From Novosphingobium fluoreni (GTDB lineage: Bacteria; Pseudomonadota; Alphaproteobacteria; Sphingomonadales; Sphingomonadaceae), in assembly GCF_014196615.1 (NCBI RefSeq), contig NZ_JACIDY010000002.1, positions 558,001-622,000 on the forward strand: a DNA stretch of 64,000 nt. The letters are read 5' to 3'. Positions 54,339 to 63,930 of the stretch are shown here, one piece after another (the first letter of the stretch is position 1; every line of letters begins with the position of its first letter). A model generated the notes under the pieces. That model had not been told where the DNA came from, ran no database searches, and saw only the letters and a program-made list of their open reading frames with translations. The position numbers and the translations under genes were made by a program.

Positions 54339-56986
54339 GAAGCCTTCAGGGCGCGAGGCACGAACAGGGCGGGGGCGGGCGCGATCATCGCGGTGGCGGC
54401 CACCTGCGGCGCAGCAGCGGGGCCGGGACCTTGCTCCTTGGCACTGATCAGGCGCGACACATCGTGCAGCGCCTGCAACAGCCCCACGCCTTGCGGCCCG
54501 GCCGCATAGCGCGGCTCCCAGCGTGGGGAGAACTTCTCCTTGTAACTGCGCAGGCCGCGAAAGCCATAGAATGTCTCCCCCAAGCGGAAGATCAAGGCCG
54601 CCGCCTTGGCCCAGGCCGGGGCAAGCGCGCGCCCGTCAATGCCGGACAGCGGCACCATGCCCAGGATGAAGCGCTGGTAGCCTCGTTCCTTCGCCCAGAG
54701 CATCAGCCCGGCGAACAGGAAATCCATCGTGCCCGGGGGCGCTTCATCGCGATAGCGCATCAGGTCCACCGAGATCTCGGCCTTATTGCCCGCCAGCCAC
54801 AAGTTGGCGAAAGCGACGATCCGATCCTCCACCATGACCAGCGCGACATCGAAATTGCTCAGGTACGCGCGGTCGAACCGACCCAGGCTGAACCCCTTCT
54901 CCTGATGGCCTTTCGCCGCCATCCATTCGTTCGAGACTTGCTCCAGTTCGTCCAGGATCACCGGAACCGCCGGGGCGGGTACGATGCGCAAGGTGGCGCC
55001 CGCCCGCTCCGCCACACGACGCGACTTGCGCACGCTGCGCAAGTCCGGTGTTTCCAGGGTGAAAGCGGGCAGGTCGACCACCGCTTCCTCGCCGAATTTC
55101 ACTAGTTGCAGCCCAAGCCCGATCGCCAGATCCAGCGCGGCGGGCGAAACCTCGTACAGCAGGATGCGCCCCTGCTGGCGGTGGGAGAGCGCCCGCAGGC
55201 TCCACAGCAGTTCCGGCCAAGCCTCCCGCGCACCCACCGGATCGCCCATGACGATCCAGCTTGAGCCCTTCACCTGGTACATCAGGAAAGCGTCTCGCGC
55301 CTCGGAGATCAGGAAGCGCTTGTCCCCGGTAAGCGCCAGCATCGCTTCGGACCGGCCACTGGTGGCGACGATCTGGCGGATCAGCGGCCAGTCCTGATCA
55401 TCCAAGCCCTGCAAACGACCAGTCGGGCTGGGCCGCATCAGCCGCCACACCGCAAATCCCGTCAGCACCACCGCGCTTGCCAGAGTGGCGCGCATGTAGC
55501 GCGGGGCATCGCCGTGCAGCGCGAAATTCCACCACAAGTCATCGCTGTAGGGGACATGGCGATAGGCAAACAGGCCGGACCAGGCAACGATCGCCGCCAC
55601 CGAAGCCGTGGCCGTCAGCCAGCCCGCCGTCAGAGGCTGATCGATCAGAGCGGTGCGGCGATAGAACGCGTGCCGCGTCAGATGGAGCAAGGCGGCCAGG
55701 CCAAGGCAGGCGGTCGCCTCTTCATAATCGATACCCTTCGCCAGCGAAAATACCGCACCCGCCACCAGCAGCGCCCGCGTGGCCAGGCAGGCCCCGTCCA
55801 GCCGCCGATACAGCCCCGGAGCCAGCAGCAGCAGCGCCGTGCCGCACAAGCTGGCCGCGATGTGGCTGGCCTCGATGAAAGGCAGCGGCACGATGGCACC
55901 CAAAGCGCCCATGCGCGCATGGATCGCGGGCAGCGAGCCGGACAGCAGCAGCATCGCGCCACCCAGGAACGTCGCCAGGCTCAGCAGCGGTGGCGCTACG
56001 TTCACGGCGATGGCCTGGAGGCTCTCCAGCACGCGATTGGCGCGGGTGCTGCGCCGGGCCTCGTGCCACGCCAGCATCACCACGCCCAGTGCCAGCGGCA
56101 GGAGATAGTAGATCACGCGATAGGCGATCAGCGCGGCGAACAAGCTAGCCCGGTCGCTGGGGACCACCGCCAGAACGACGGATTCGAAGATGCCGACGCC
56201 GCCGGGCACATGGCTGACCAAAGCCGCCATTATCCCCAGCGCATAGGCCAGGACGAAAGCGGGCAGTTGTGACGGGTCGGCGGCAGGCAGCAGCACGAAC
56301 AACGCCGCCGATGCGCAGGATATATCGATGACGGAGACGATGACCTGCGCCGCCATTTCACCGCGACGAGGCAGGGGAACCTTGAACCCGAAGATCGTGA
56401 TGCGAGAGCAGGAGAGACTGCCGGCCACGATCATGGCGACCAGCATGGCCAGGATTGCCGCGCCGGTCATCCGGGCCGTGGCCTCACTGATGCTGAGCGT
56501 GGCCAGTTGCAGGGGTCCGTGATGAAGCAGCAGCGCTGCCGAAGCCACCGTAACTACGCCGACCCAGAACATCGCCGCGGCAATCCCGACCACGCGGGCG
56601 ATATCCGGCGCCTCCAGTCCGGCGGCGGCATAGACGCGGTACCTGGCGGAGCCCCCCGTCAGCAACGCCAGTCCCAGGTTGTGGCTGAGCGTGTAGCTGC
56701 TGAACGACGCCAGCGCGGCCTTGCGCCAGGGCAGGGGGCGATCGATCACTCGCAGGGCCAGGACATCGTAGAAGGTCAGCGCCAGATAGCTCGCTGCCGT
56801 CAGCGCCAGGGACAGGGCGATCTGGACCAGGCTCAGATCATGAACGGCAGAGCGAACCTGGGAATAGCGCACTTGCTGGGTCAGCCGGTTCAGCGCCAGG
56901 AAGCCCAGCGCGATGACGATCAGCACCACGCCCGCCGCAATCGGTCGCCGGTATCGCTGGAGCAGGGGGCGCAGGGTCTTCATCAC
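54335..56986 (-). CDS. mprF: Lysylphosphatidylglycerol synthase/flippase (MprF/LpiA-like)
   Basis: The 883-residue protein has an N-terminal multi-helix flippase domain (about residues 15-510). The cytoplasmic C-terminal DUF2156/GNAT-like synthase domain (about 540-860) has phrases SEAMLALTGDKRFLIS, MGDPVGAREAWPELLW, FANLWLAGNKAEISVDLMRYRDEAPPGTMDFLFAGLMLWAKERGY and YKEKFSPRWEPRY. MprF transfers an amino acid from aminoacyl-tRNA to phosphatidylglycerol and flips the product, lowering surface charge and increasing resistance to cationic peptides and acid. The amino acid (Lys or Ala) is not readable. It is the first gene of the pair with acvB. Confidence 0.93.
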   Translation of the reverse strand: MMKTLRPLLQRYRRPIAAGVVLIVIALGFLALNRLTQQVRYSQVRSAVHDLSLVQIALSLALTAASYLALTFYDVLALRVIDRPLPWRKAALASFSSYTLSHNLGLALLTGGSARYRVYAAAGLEAPDIARVVGIAAAMFWVGVVTVASAALLLHHGPLQLATLSISEATARMTGAAILAMLVAMIVAGSLSCSRITIFGFKVPLPRRGEMAAQVIVSVIDISCASAALFVLLPAADPSQLPAFVLAYALGIMAALVSHVPGGVGIFESVVLAVVPSDRASLFAALIAYRVIYYLLPLALGVVMLAWHEARRSTRANRVLESLQAIAVNVAPPLLSLATFLGGAMLLLSGSLPAIHARMGALGAIVPLPFIEASHIAASLCGTALLLLAPGLYRRLDGACLATRALLVAGAVFSLAKGIDYEEATACLGLAALLHLTRHAFYRRTALIDQPLTAGWLTATASVAAIVAWSGLFAYRHVPYSDDLWWNFALHGDAPRYMRATLASAVVLTGFAVWRLMRPSPTGRLQGLDDQDWPLIRQIVATSGRSEAMLALTGDKRFLISEARDAFLMYQVKGSSWIVMGDPVGAREAWPELLWSLRALSHRQQGRILLYEVSPAALDLAIGLGLQLVKFGEEAVVDLPAFTLETPDLRSVRKSRRVAERAGATLRIVPAPAVPVILDELEQVSNEWMAAKGHQEKGFSLGRFDRAYLSNFDVALVMVEDRIVAFANLWLAGNKAEISVDLMRYRDEAPPGTMDFLFAGLMLWAKERGYQRFILGMVPLSGIDGRALAPAWAKAAALIFRLGETFYGFRGLRSYKEKFSPRWEPRYAAGPQGVGLLQALHDVSRLISAKEQGPGPAAAPQVAATAMIAPAPALFVPRALKAS

Positions 56987-57060
56987 AATGCCGGGTATGA
57001 GGCCGCCCGCCTTGCCGTCCGATCACCGTAGCGTGAACAATCGGCAATCTTTCGATCGAT

Positions 57061-57408
57061 CTACCAGCGCAGCGAATAGGTGATCACGAAGCAGGCGATG
57101 GTCAGCAGCACCATGGAGAGGATGAAGGTGGCATCGGCAATATGCTCCAGCCAGTGCAGCCGGCGGATCGAATGGACCCGCAGCGCGAAGTAGGAAGACA
57201 GCGTTGCCAGCAGGAATGTCACCGCGTCGATCGACAGGAGATCGTCCGCCCAGGTGCTGTCACCGTGGACCGAGTTGCCCACCCGCAGCACGCCGATGCC
57301 TGTCATGCAGACGCCCACCATGGCCGAAGCGATCGGGCAGATCAGGCGGCAGACGCTTTCGTCCAGCGCACGCCGGCGGGTTTCGTCGGGATCGCCGCTG
57401 CTGATCAC
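57061..57408 (-). CDS. Small membrane protein of unknown function
   Basis: The 115-residue product has about three hydrophobic helices (PIASAMVGVCMTGIGVLRV, AVTFLLATLSSYFALRV, ATFILSMVLLTIACFVITY). GTG 57408 is preceded by AGGAG at a good distance. No family is recognised. It is divergent from the two-component system, and position alone gives no role. Confidence 0.7.
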   Translation of the reverse strand: MISSGDPDETRRRALDESVCRLICPIASAMVGVCMTGIGVLRVGNSVHGDSTWADDLLSIDAVTFLLATLSSYFALRVHSIRRLHWLEHIADATFILSMVLLTIACFVITYSLRW

Positions 57409-57597
57409 GACTGCTTCTCCTGCTGCGTTCGCGGTGGGGCATAGCGCCGTTGGCCTGCGGGGCGGCTGACCGGCTCATGAGCAAAATTTAATGAAGCGGC
57501 ATTGCGCCTGATCGCGCAATCGCGCCACTGTGGTGTTCGTACCTGCTCGACGATACCACCGCACCCGCCAAGAGCTTCGACAAGGCCCAAGATCGCG

Positions 57598-58284
57598 ATG
57601 ACCCAGAAGATCCTGCTGATCGAAGATGATACGACCACCGCCGATTTCATCGCCAATGGCCTTGAGGAAGAGGGCTTCCTGACAGACCGCGCCGCCAATG
57701 GCCGCGATGGCTTGTTCCTGGCGACGGACGGCACTTATTGCTGCATCGTCCTGGACCGGATGTTGCCCGGACTGGACGGCATGGCCGTACTGGCGGCTCT
57801 ACGCGGGGCCGGGATCGCCACGCCCGTCATCATCCTCTCGGCGCTGGGATCGCCCGAGGATCGCATCAAGGGCCTGACCAGCGGCGCGGACGATTATCTG
57901 ACGAAGCCTTTCGCCTTTGCCGAGCTGCTTGCGCGAATCCGCCTGATCGTGCGGCGCGGCACGGCTGCTCCGGCAGTGCAAACGGTTTTGCGTTGCGATG
58001 ACCTGGAGATGGACCTGCTTTCACGCCGGGTGCAGCGCGGCGGCCGCCAGATCGACTTGCAGCCGCGCGAATATCGCTTGCTGGAGTTCCTGCTGCGCCA
58101 TGTCGACCAGGTGGTGACGCGTACGATCCTGCTGGAAGGCGTATGGGATTATCACTTCGATCCCGGCACCAACGTGATCGACGTTCACCTCAGCCGCCTG
58201 CGCAAAAAAATCGATGAGGGACAGGCTCGGCCACTGCTGCACACTGTTCGCGGCGCGGGGTACAGGATCGGCGCGCAGCCGTGA
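57598..58284 (+). CDS. OmpR-family response regulator
   Basis: The 228-residue protein has a receiver domain (LLIEDD acidic pocket, phosphoacceptor Asp53 in VLDRMLPGLDG, lysine in YLTKPF). An OmpR-type winged helix follows (LDLQPREYRLLEFLLRH, DVHLSRLRKKID, VRGAGYRI). It overlaps the histidine kinase gene by 4 nt (GTGA). ATG 57598 gives the canonical MTQKILLIEDD start; the open frame continues upstream without support. Confidence 0.95.
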   Translation: MTQKILLIEDDTTTADFIANGLEEEGFLTDRAANGRDGLFLATDGTYCCIVLDRMLPGLDGMAVLAALRGAGIATPVIILSALGSPEDRIKGLTSGADDYLTKPFAFAELLARIRLIVRRGTAAPAVQTVLRCDDLEMDLLSRRVQRGGRQIDLQPREYRLLEFLLRHVDQVVTRTILLEGVWDYHFDPGTNVIDVHLSRLRKKIDEGQARPLLHTVRGAGYRIGAQP

Positions 58285-59642
58285 ATGCCAACTCGACCAC
58301 GTTTCGCTTCGCCGGGCTGGTTTTCCTGTTCCAGATCCTGGCCGCGGCCGTGCTCTTGTTCGGCCTGGGCGCGCTGCTGCGCTCGCAAAGCCGCGATGCC
58401 GCGATCTCGCGCGCGGAGACGATGCGGACGGATCTGTTGGAATCGTACCAGTTCGGCGGGGCCGAGGCCTTGGGTCAGGCCGTGGACGGGCGGCTCATGG
58501 CCGGTGGCAGCCGGGGCGCGGTGCTGTTTCTCGCCGATGCCCGGGGCAAGCCGATCGCCGGTAATCTGCGGCAAGTGCCGCCCCGCCTTGCCCCATCGCG
58601 TGGTTACACCTTGCTGAAGGTGGCGCGCACGGACCATGTGATGCCCGAGGCGATGTTCCTGCGGGTCGGGCGGCTGACCGGCGGCGAATTGTTCGTCACC
58701 GGCACTATCGTCGAAAGCGAACGCAAGGTCTTGGCGCAGTTGGAGCGCGCTAGTCTGGCCGCACTGGCGCTGTCGATCGTCTTTGCGGGCTTCGCGGCTT
58801 TCGTCTCCACCCGACTGATCACCGATCGCCTGCGCGCGACGGTCGCCACCTTGCGCAATGTGCGGGGTGGGGACTTGTCCCAGCGTGTCCCGCGGGACGG
58901 TACGCGCGATGCCTTCGGATTGCTGGGGTCAGAGGTCAACGCGACGTTGGACCGGGTGGAGACGCTCAATGCAGAACTGAAAATCGCGACCGACACGCTG
59001 GCGCACGATCTCAAATCGCCACTCACCCGCATGAAGTCCGCGCTGGACCGGCTGGGACGAACCGTGCGCGAGCCGGAAGCGCTCGCCAGCGTCGATCAGG
59101 CCTTGGCCGAAAGCGAACGGTTGATGGCGATGATCGAAACCGCGCTCAGCATCACCCGTGCAGAGGCCGGACTTGGCCGCGAAAGTTTCGAGCGGACCAA
59201 CCTGACCGAAATGCTCGCCACGATCGTCGAGATATATGCGCCGATGGTCGAGGATGAGGGGCGCATGATCACGCTCAACGCGTCGTCGGCCGTCATCGTC
59301 CCGATCCATCGCCAGCTGATGGATCAGGCGATCGGCAACCTGATCGACAACGCGATCAAATATGGGGCCGGGGCGATCACCTTGTCCGTCCGCAACGTGG
59401 AGGGAGGGGTGCTGATCGCGGTGGCGGACGAAGGGCCCGGCATTCCGCCGGAGCGCCACGCGCAGGCCCTGGCCCGCTTCCAGCGGCTGGACGATGCCCG
59501 CGGCGGCTGGGGCGCGGGGCTGGGTCTGTCGCTCGTGCAGGCGGTCGCCCGCCTCCATTCCGGCACCATGGAATTGCGCGATCACGCGCCTGGATTGGAG
59601 GTGGCGATCGTCTTGGGCGGTCAAGCAGACCCCGCCGCCTAG
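58281..59642 (+). CDS. Sensor histidine kinase
   Basis: The 453-residue kinase has two membrane segments (about residues 11-33 and 155-180) bounding a periplasmic sensor loop and a HAMP domain. The dimerisation box is LAHDLKSPLTRMK with His242. ATP-binding motifs are NLIDNAIKYG (N box), ADEGPGIPPE (G1) and GAGLGLSLV (G2). It pairs with the overlapping OmpR-type regulator. The stimulus is unknown; neighbouring envelope genes suggest an envelope signal. Confidence 0.95.
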   Translation: MNANSTTFRFAGLVFLFQILAAAVLLFGLGALLRSQSRDAAISRAETMRTDLLESYQFGGAEALGQAVDGRLMAGGSRGAVLFLADARGKPIAGNLRQVPPRLAPSRGYTLLKVARTDHVMPEAMFLRVGRLTGGELFVTGTIVESERKVLAQLERASLAALALSIVFAGFAAFVSTRLITDRLRATVATLRNVRGGDLSQRVPRDGTRDAFGLLGSEVNATLDRVETLNAELKIATDTLAHDLKSPLTRMKSALDRLGRTVREPEALASVDQALAESERLMAMIETALSITRAEAGLGRESFERTNLTEMLATIVEIYAPMVEDEGRMITLNASSAVIVPIHRQLMDQAIGNLIDNAIKYGAGAITLSVRNVEGGVLIAVADEGPGIPPERHAQALARFQRLDDARGGWGAGLGLSLVQAVARLHSGTMELRDHAPGLEVAIVLGGQADPAA

Positions 59643-59653
59643 GGCGATAGGCC

Positions 59654-60148
59654 TTAGTTGATCGGTTGGACTTCCGCGACTTGGCGCAAGTCCTTGCTCA
59701 TCGCGTAGTTATGGATGGGTACGCCATCCATCAGGAAGTCCTCGCGGCTGTCCTGCCGATAGCCTGCCGCCAGAAACACCGGCCGTGCCAGCTCGCTGGC
59801 GTCAGTGGTGATCATCGCCAATCCCGAACGGACGGCGAAGGCGCTTGCCTCTTCGATCAGGCGCGAGGCATGGCCTTGGCGCGTGTGATCGGGATGGCAG
59901 TAAAGCATGTCGAGGTGGCCGTCGGCTTCCAGCAAAGTGAAAGCCGCAGGATCGCCCGCCGGCGAGAATGCGATGGTGATGCGATCGCCAAAGTGGAACC
60001 ATTCCAGCCACTCTGAAGGCTCGCGCGTTTTGCTGGCCCACACTGCGACTTGCGCGGGATTATAGGCGAGGGGGCCCACCTGCGTGATCGACGCAAGGTG
60101 AATATCCCGGAGCGCATGTTCGTCGCCCGGCCTGAAGCATCGGATCAC
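59654..60148 (-). CDS. GNAT-family N-acetyltransferase
   Basis: The 164-residue protein starts MIRCFRPGDEHALRDIH and has the acetyl-CoA block LDMLYCHPDHTRQGHASRLIEEA, whose R-Q-G-H-A corresponds to Q/RxxGxG/A, followed by FLAAGYRQDSRE. Substrate is unknown. ATG 60148 overlaps the stop of the DUF4170 gene by 4 nt, so the two are co-translated. Confidence 0.9.
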   Translation of the reverse strand: MIRCFRPGDEHALRDIHLASITQVGPLAYNPAQVAVWASKTREPSEWLEWFHFGDRITIAFSPAGDPAAFTLLEADGHLDMLYCHPDHTRQGHASRLIEEASAFAVRSGLAMITTDASELARPVFLAAGYRQDSREDFLMDGVPIHNYAMSKDLRQVAEVQPIN

Positions 60149-60375
60149 TTCGTATCGTCACCGGGGAGATCGGGCTGCAGCAGCTTGTGCAGATGGACGA
60201 TCACGTACTTCATCTCGGCATCGTCCACCGTGCGCTGTGCATTGGCACGCCATGCCTCTTCGGCAGAGTGAAAATCGGGATAGACGCCCACGAGGTGGAG
60301 TGACGGAAGATCGGAGAACTCAAGAACGCGCGGATCTTTGACGCGGCCGCCCATGACGAGGTGAAGCTTTTGCAT
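60145..60375 (-). CDS. DUF4170 protein
   Basis: The 76-residue product reads LHLVMGGRVKDPRVLEFSDL...HLVGVYPDFHSAEEAWRANAQRTVDDAEMKYVIVHLHKLL, which is the DUF4170 family restricted mainly to alphaproteobacteria. Function is unknown. A hairpin abuts its start codon. It is followed by the overlapping GNAT gene. Confidence 0.88.
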   Translation of the reverse strand: MQKLHLVMGGRVKDPRVLEFSDLPSLHLVGVYPDFHSAEEAWRANAQRTVDDAEMKYVIVHLHKLLQPDLPGDDTK

Positions 60376-60377
60376 GA

Positions 60378-60413
60378 AGGGGTCGATATCCTCTTCGAGT
60401 GAGATCGACCCCT
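60378..60413 (-). promoter_or_regulatory. Leader hairpin in front of the DUF4170 gene
   Basis: AGGGGTCGAT and ATCGACCCCT (60378-60387 and 60404-60413) form a perfect 10-bp stem with a 16-nt loop. Read on the minus strand, the stem ends 2 nt before the ATG, and its loop contains GAAGAGG, the only ribosome binding site-like sequence. Confidence 0.5.
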
Positions 60414-60484
60414 ACCCGTTTCCGGCGCCGTTAGGCAAGCTTTCAGCCACGGGGCACTGCCCGAGGCTAACTTGCCTTACGTAA

Positions 60485-61153
60485 TCAGCGGCGGATCCGC
60501 GCCTTTGCATCATCGAGCTTGTCGAGGATGCGGTCTGCCAGGGTTGTCCGGCTTTCGGGAACACCGAATAGTTTGCTAGACTGGGCGAGGGCCTTGTCAC
60601 CCAGGCGGCCGAGGCGATCGGACGCACGACCGCCGAAATCTTCCGCCCGCTCTGCTGCTATATGGCTTATGCGCTCTACCCGATCGGCTGCCGCGTGGCC
60701 CAGCACATTAGCCTTGCCCAGGGCGGCGATGCCCAGCTTTTCGGCACGGGCGATGGCTTTTTCGCTGGCCTTTTCCGCCCGGGCAGCTGCGCGTCCTGTG
60801 ATCTTTTCAGCCTTTTGGGCGAAAACCCCGGCGCGCTTGCGGGCAATGGCGCCACCATCCTCGGCACGATCAAGAGCGTCGCGGCCAAACGAAAGCGCAC
60901 TTGCAGCGCTTGCTTCGGCCAGCCGCAAGGCGCGGTTCGATAGCTTGCGTCCCTGGCGGCTACGCGGGATCAGCGCGGTGATCGCCAGTCCTACGACGAG
61001 ACCGCCCGCCACGGTTACGAGCGGATGCTCCTTGACGAAGTCGATCACCTTTTCGGACGGTGTCTGGGGCGGCACAGCGTGAGGCAACTTCACGATATTG
61101 GTGGAGGTGCCGTCAGCCTTTGTTGCCGGAGTGATCTGGGTGTCGGGCGCCAT
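60485..61153 (-). CDS. Membrane-anchored Ala-rich helical protein (stress operon, gene 4)
   Basis: The 222-residue product has one membrane segment (LVTVAGGLVVGLAITALIP, about residues 40-60). A long Ala/Arg/Glu-rich helical region with repeated AERAE/RAEKA-type blocks follows. ATG 61153 is chosen because GAGG lies 6 nt upstream. It resembles YqjD/DUF3618-type membrane-tethered helical proteins only in composition. It is the last gene of the four-gene operon behind the sigma-EcfG promoter. Confidence 0.75.
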   Translation of the reverse strand: MAPDTQITPATKADGTSTNIVKLPHAVPPQTPSEKVIDFVKEHPLVTVAGGLVVGLAITALIPRSRQGRKLSNRALRLAEASAASALSFGRDALDRAEDGGAIARKRAGVFAQKAEKITGRAAARAEKASEKAIARAEKLGIAALGKANVLGHAAADRVERISHIAAERAEDFGGRASDRLGRLGDKALAQSSKLFGVPESRTTLADRILDKLDDAKARIRR

Positions 61154-61170
61154 GGGATACCTCATGTTTT

Positions 61171-61464
61171 CTATTTGAAGGACTTCAACACGCGGTTGAG
61201 CCCATCGATAATGGGATTTCGCAAAAACCAAAGCACGATCGCCGCGATGGTTCCTCCGATAACGGCGGGATGTTCCTCCACCACGGCGACACCCTCGTCG
61301 AAGATGAGCTTGGCGTTGTCGATCACCTCGTCGGCTATCCGCCCGCCGATACCGCGCACCGAAAGGTCCTGCTTCACATGGGCCAGGCGGGTATCGAGGT
61401 TCAGCTTGCACGTGTCACGCGCGGCTTTGTCGGCCAGGACCTTGGCTTCCAATGCCGCCGTCAC
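61171..61464 (-). CDS. Small membrane-anchored protein (stress operon, gene 3)
   Basis: The 97-residue product starts at GTG 61464 with GAAGG upstream, overlapping the holin-like gene by 4 nt. It is helical and amphipathic, then has one C-terminal membrane segment (AVIGGTIAAIVLWFLRNPII). No family is recognised with confidence; its place matches YqjK in the E. coli yqjCDEK group without clear similarity. Longer in-frame starts lie inside the holin-like gene. Confidence 0.7.
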   Translation of the reverse strand: MTAALEAKVLADKAARDTCKLNLDTRLAHVKQDLSVRGIGGRIADEVIDNAKLIFDEGVAVVEEHPAVIGGTIAAIVLWFLRNPIIDGLNRVLKSFK

Positions 61465-61868
61465 GATGCCTTCTCCCCGCCCATGACCATCATCAGAATG
61501 CCGATCCGCTTCTTTGCCTTGAGCAGCAGCAGCACTGCGATCGCCAGCAGGCCCAAAGTTACAGCAGCCATCGCGCCCCAAGGCGTGAGCCATGGACCCA
61601 GCGCGATCACCAGCCCGACCACCAGGGCCATTATGGCGAAAAACACCAGCACCAGTGCCGCCACCGCATAGACGATAATGCTCTTGCTGGCGCTGACGGC
61701 ATAAGCCGCCCGCGTCTTCTGAAATTCAAATTCCGCCTCGGCGTAGGATCGCGCATCGCGGGCAAGTTGTTGAAGGTCGTCGTTGAGCGAGCGCTGCCGC
61801 GCTTCGCTCAACGCTACATCGTCCTCAGGATCGGAAGACAGACCCGGAGCGGGATCGGTGCTCAGCAT
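61461..61868 (-). CDS. Holin-X/YqjE-like phage holin superfamily protein (stress operon, gene 2)
   Basis: The 135-residue protein has a helical N-terminus (QQLARDARSYAEAEFEFQKTRAAYAV), two adjacent membrane helices (SIIVYAVAALVLVFFAIMALVVGLVIALGPW and MAAVTLGLLAIAVLLLLKAKKRI) and a short basic tail. This is the layout of the Holin-X/YqjE family. Despite the name these are chromosomal membrane proteins of unknown, probably stress-related, function. Confidence 0.82.
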   Translation of the reverse strand: MLSTDPAPGLSSDPEDDVALSEARQRSLNDDLQQLARDARSYAEAEFEFQKTRAAYAVSASKSIIVYAVAALVLVFFAIMALVVGLVIALGPWLTPWGAMAAVTLGLLAIAVLLLLKAKKRIGILMMVMGGEKAS

Positions 61869-61894
61869 GTGCGTGCTATGCGTCGACGATCGCC

Positions 61895-62413
61895 TTACTT
61901 CAACACACGGCCGATGAGATAACCGGCGGCAGCCGCCAGGCCGAGTGCGAGGGCCGGGCTCTGGCGCACGAACTCGGCCGCTTCCTCGCCCAGTTCGTCG
62001 ATGCTCTTTTCGTCCAACTTGGTGGCGACGTTCTGCACCGATTGCGCTGCGCCACGCGCGTAGTCGCCGTATTTCCCGCCGACCCGCTCATCCAGAACGT
62101 TGGCATTGTCTTGGATCAACTGGCTCAGGCTGGACAGCGCACCGCTGGCGCGGGCCTTGCCATCATCCGCGAGACCATAGGCCTTTTCTTTGTACTCTTC
62201 CGTCCGCGCCTTGGCATCGCCGGTCAGGCCATCGGCCTTGTCATGCAGCTTGCTCTGCACCTTTTCGCGATACTCTTCGGCGCGCGTCTGCGCTTCCGAA
62301 CCCAGCGCCTTTGCCCCGGCGATGGCTTCATCGACGGCCTTGGTGAAGTGGCTCTTCGCATCGTCCGTGCCAGACGTTCCGCCAGTTCCGGGAAAAGTGG
62401 TGGTCTCGACCAT
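61895..62413 (-). CDS. YqjD/ElaB-like tail-anchored protein (stress operon, gene 1)
   Basis: The 172-residue product has repeated charged helical segments (RAEEYREKVQSKLHDKADGLTGDAKARTEEYKEKAYG) and ends in PALALGLAAAAGYLIGRVLK, a short C-terminal membrane anchor like that of the ribosome-associated stress proteins YqjD and ElaB. AGGAGG precedes ATG 62413 by 7 nt. An 88-nt leader separates it from the -10 element of a consensus sigma-EcfG promoter, so it should be induced by general stress. Confidence 0.8.
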   Translation of the reverse strand: MVETTTFPGTGGTSGTDDAKSHFTKAVDEAIAGAKALGSEAQTRAEEYREKVQSKLHDKADGLTGDAKARTEEYKEKAYGLADDGKARASGALSSLSQLIQDNANVLDERVGGKYGDYARGAAQSVQNVATKLDEKSIDELGEEAAEFVRQSPALALGLAAAAGYLIGRVLK

Positions 62414-62500
62414 GGTACGTCCTCCTGAATGGGATTTGCAAAGCTGAATCTGACGCATGTTTATGGGCTTTTGATAACACAACTCGCTGATCAGTGCTGC

Positions 62501-62525
62501 AACGCAACTTGTCAGCGAAGGTTCC
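62501..62525 (-). promoter_or_regulatory. Sigma-EcfG (general stress) promoter
   Basis: On the minus strand GGAAC (62525-62521) and CGTT (62504-62501) are spaced by exactly 16 nt, matching the alphaproteobacterial EcfG consensus GGAAC-N16/17-CGTT. It points into the four-gene YqjD/YqjE-like operon. Confidence 0.8.
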
Positions 62526-62582
62526 CCTGCTAAGAGCGCGGCAAACCCGCGCCTAACACAGCGCGTCATTGCAGGAGCGTGA

Positions 62583-63875
<1,293 letters not shown>

Positions 63876-63895
63876 TCGCTGGCTAGAGGATCGGC

Positions 63896-63930
63896 GCCGC
63901 CCCGGACCCGATCCGGGGCGGCTCTACCTT
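63896..63930. terminator. Hairpin after eno, probable bidirectional terminator
   Basis: A perfect 11-bp stem (63896-63906 and 63912-63922) with a 5-nt loop lies 20 nt after the eno stop. The T tract is poor. On the other strand it follows the stop of the partial gene at the right edge. Confidence 0.6.
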
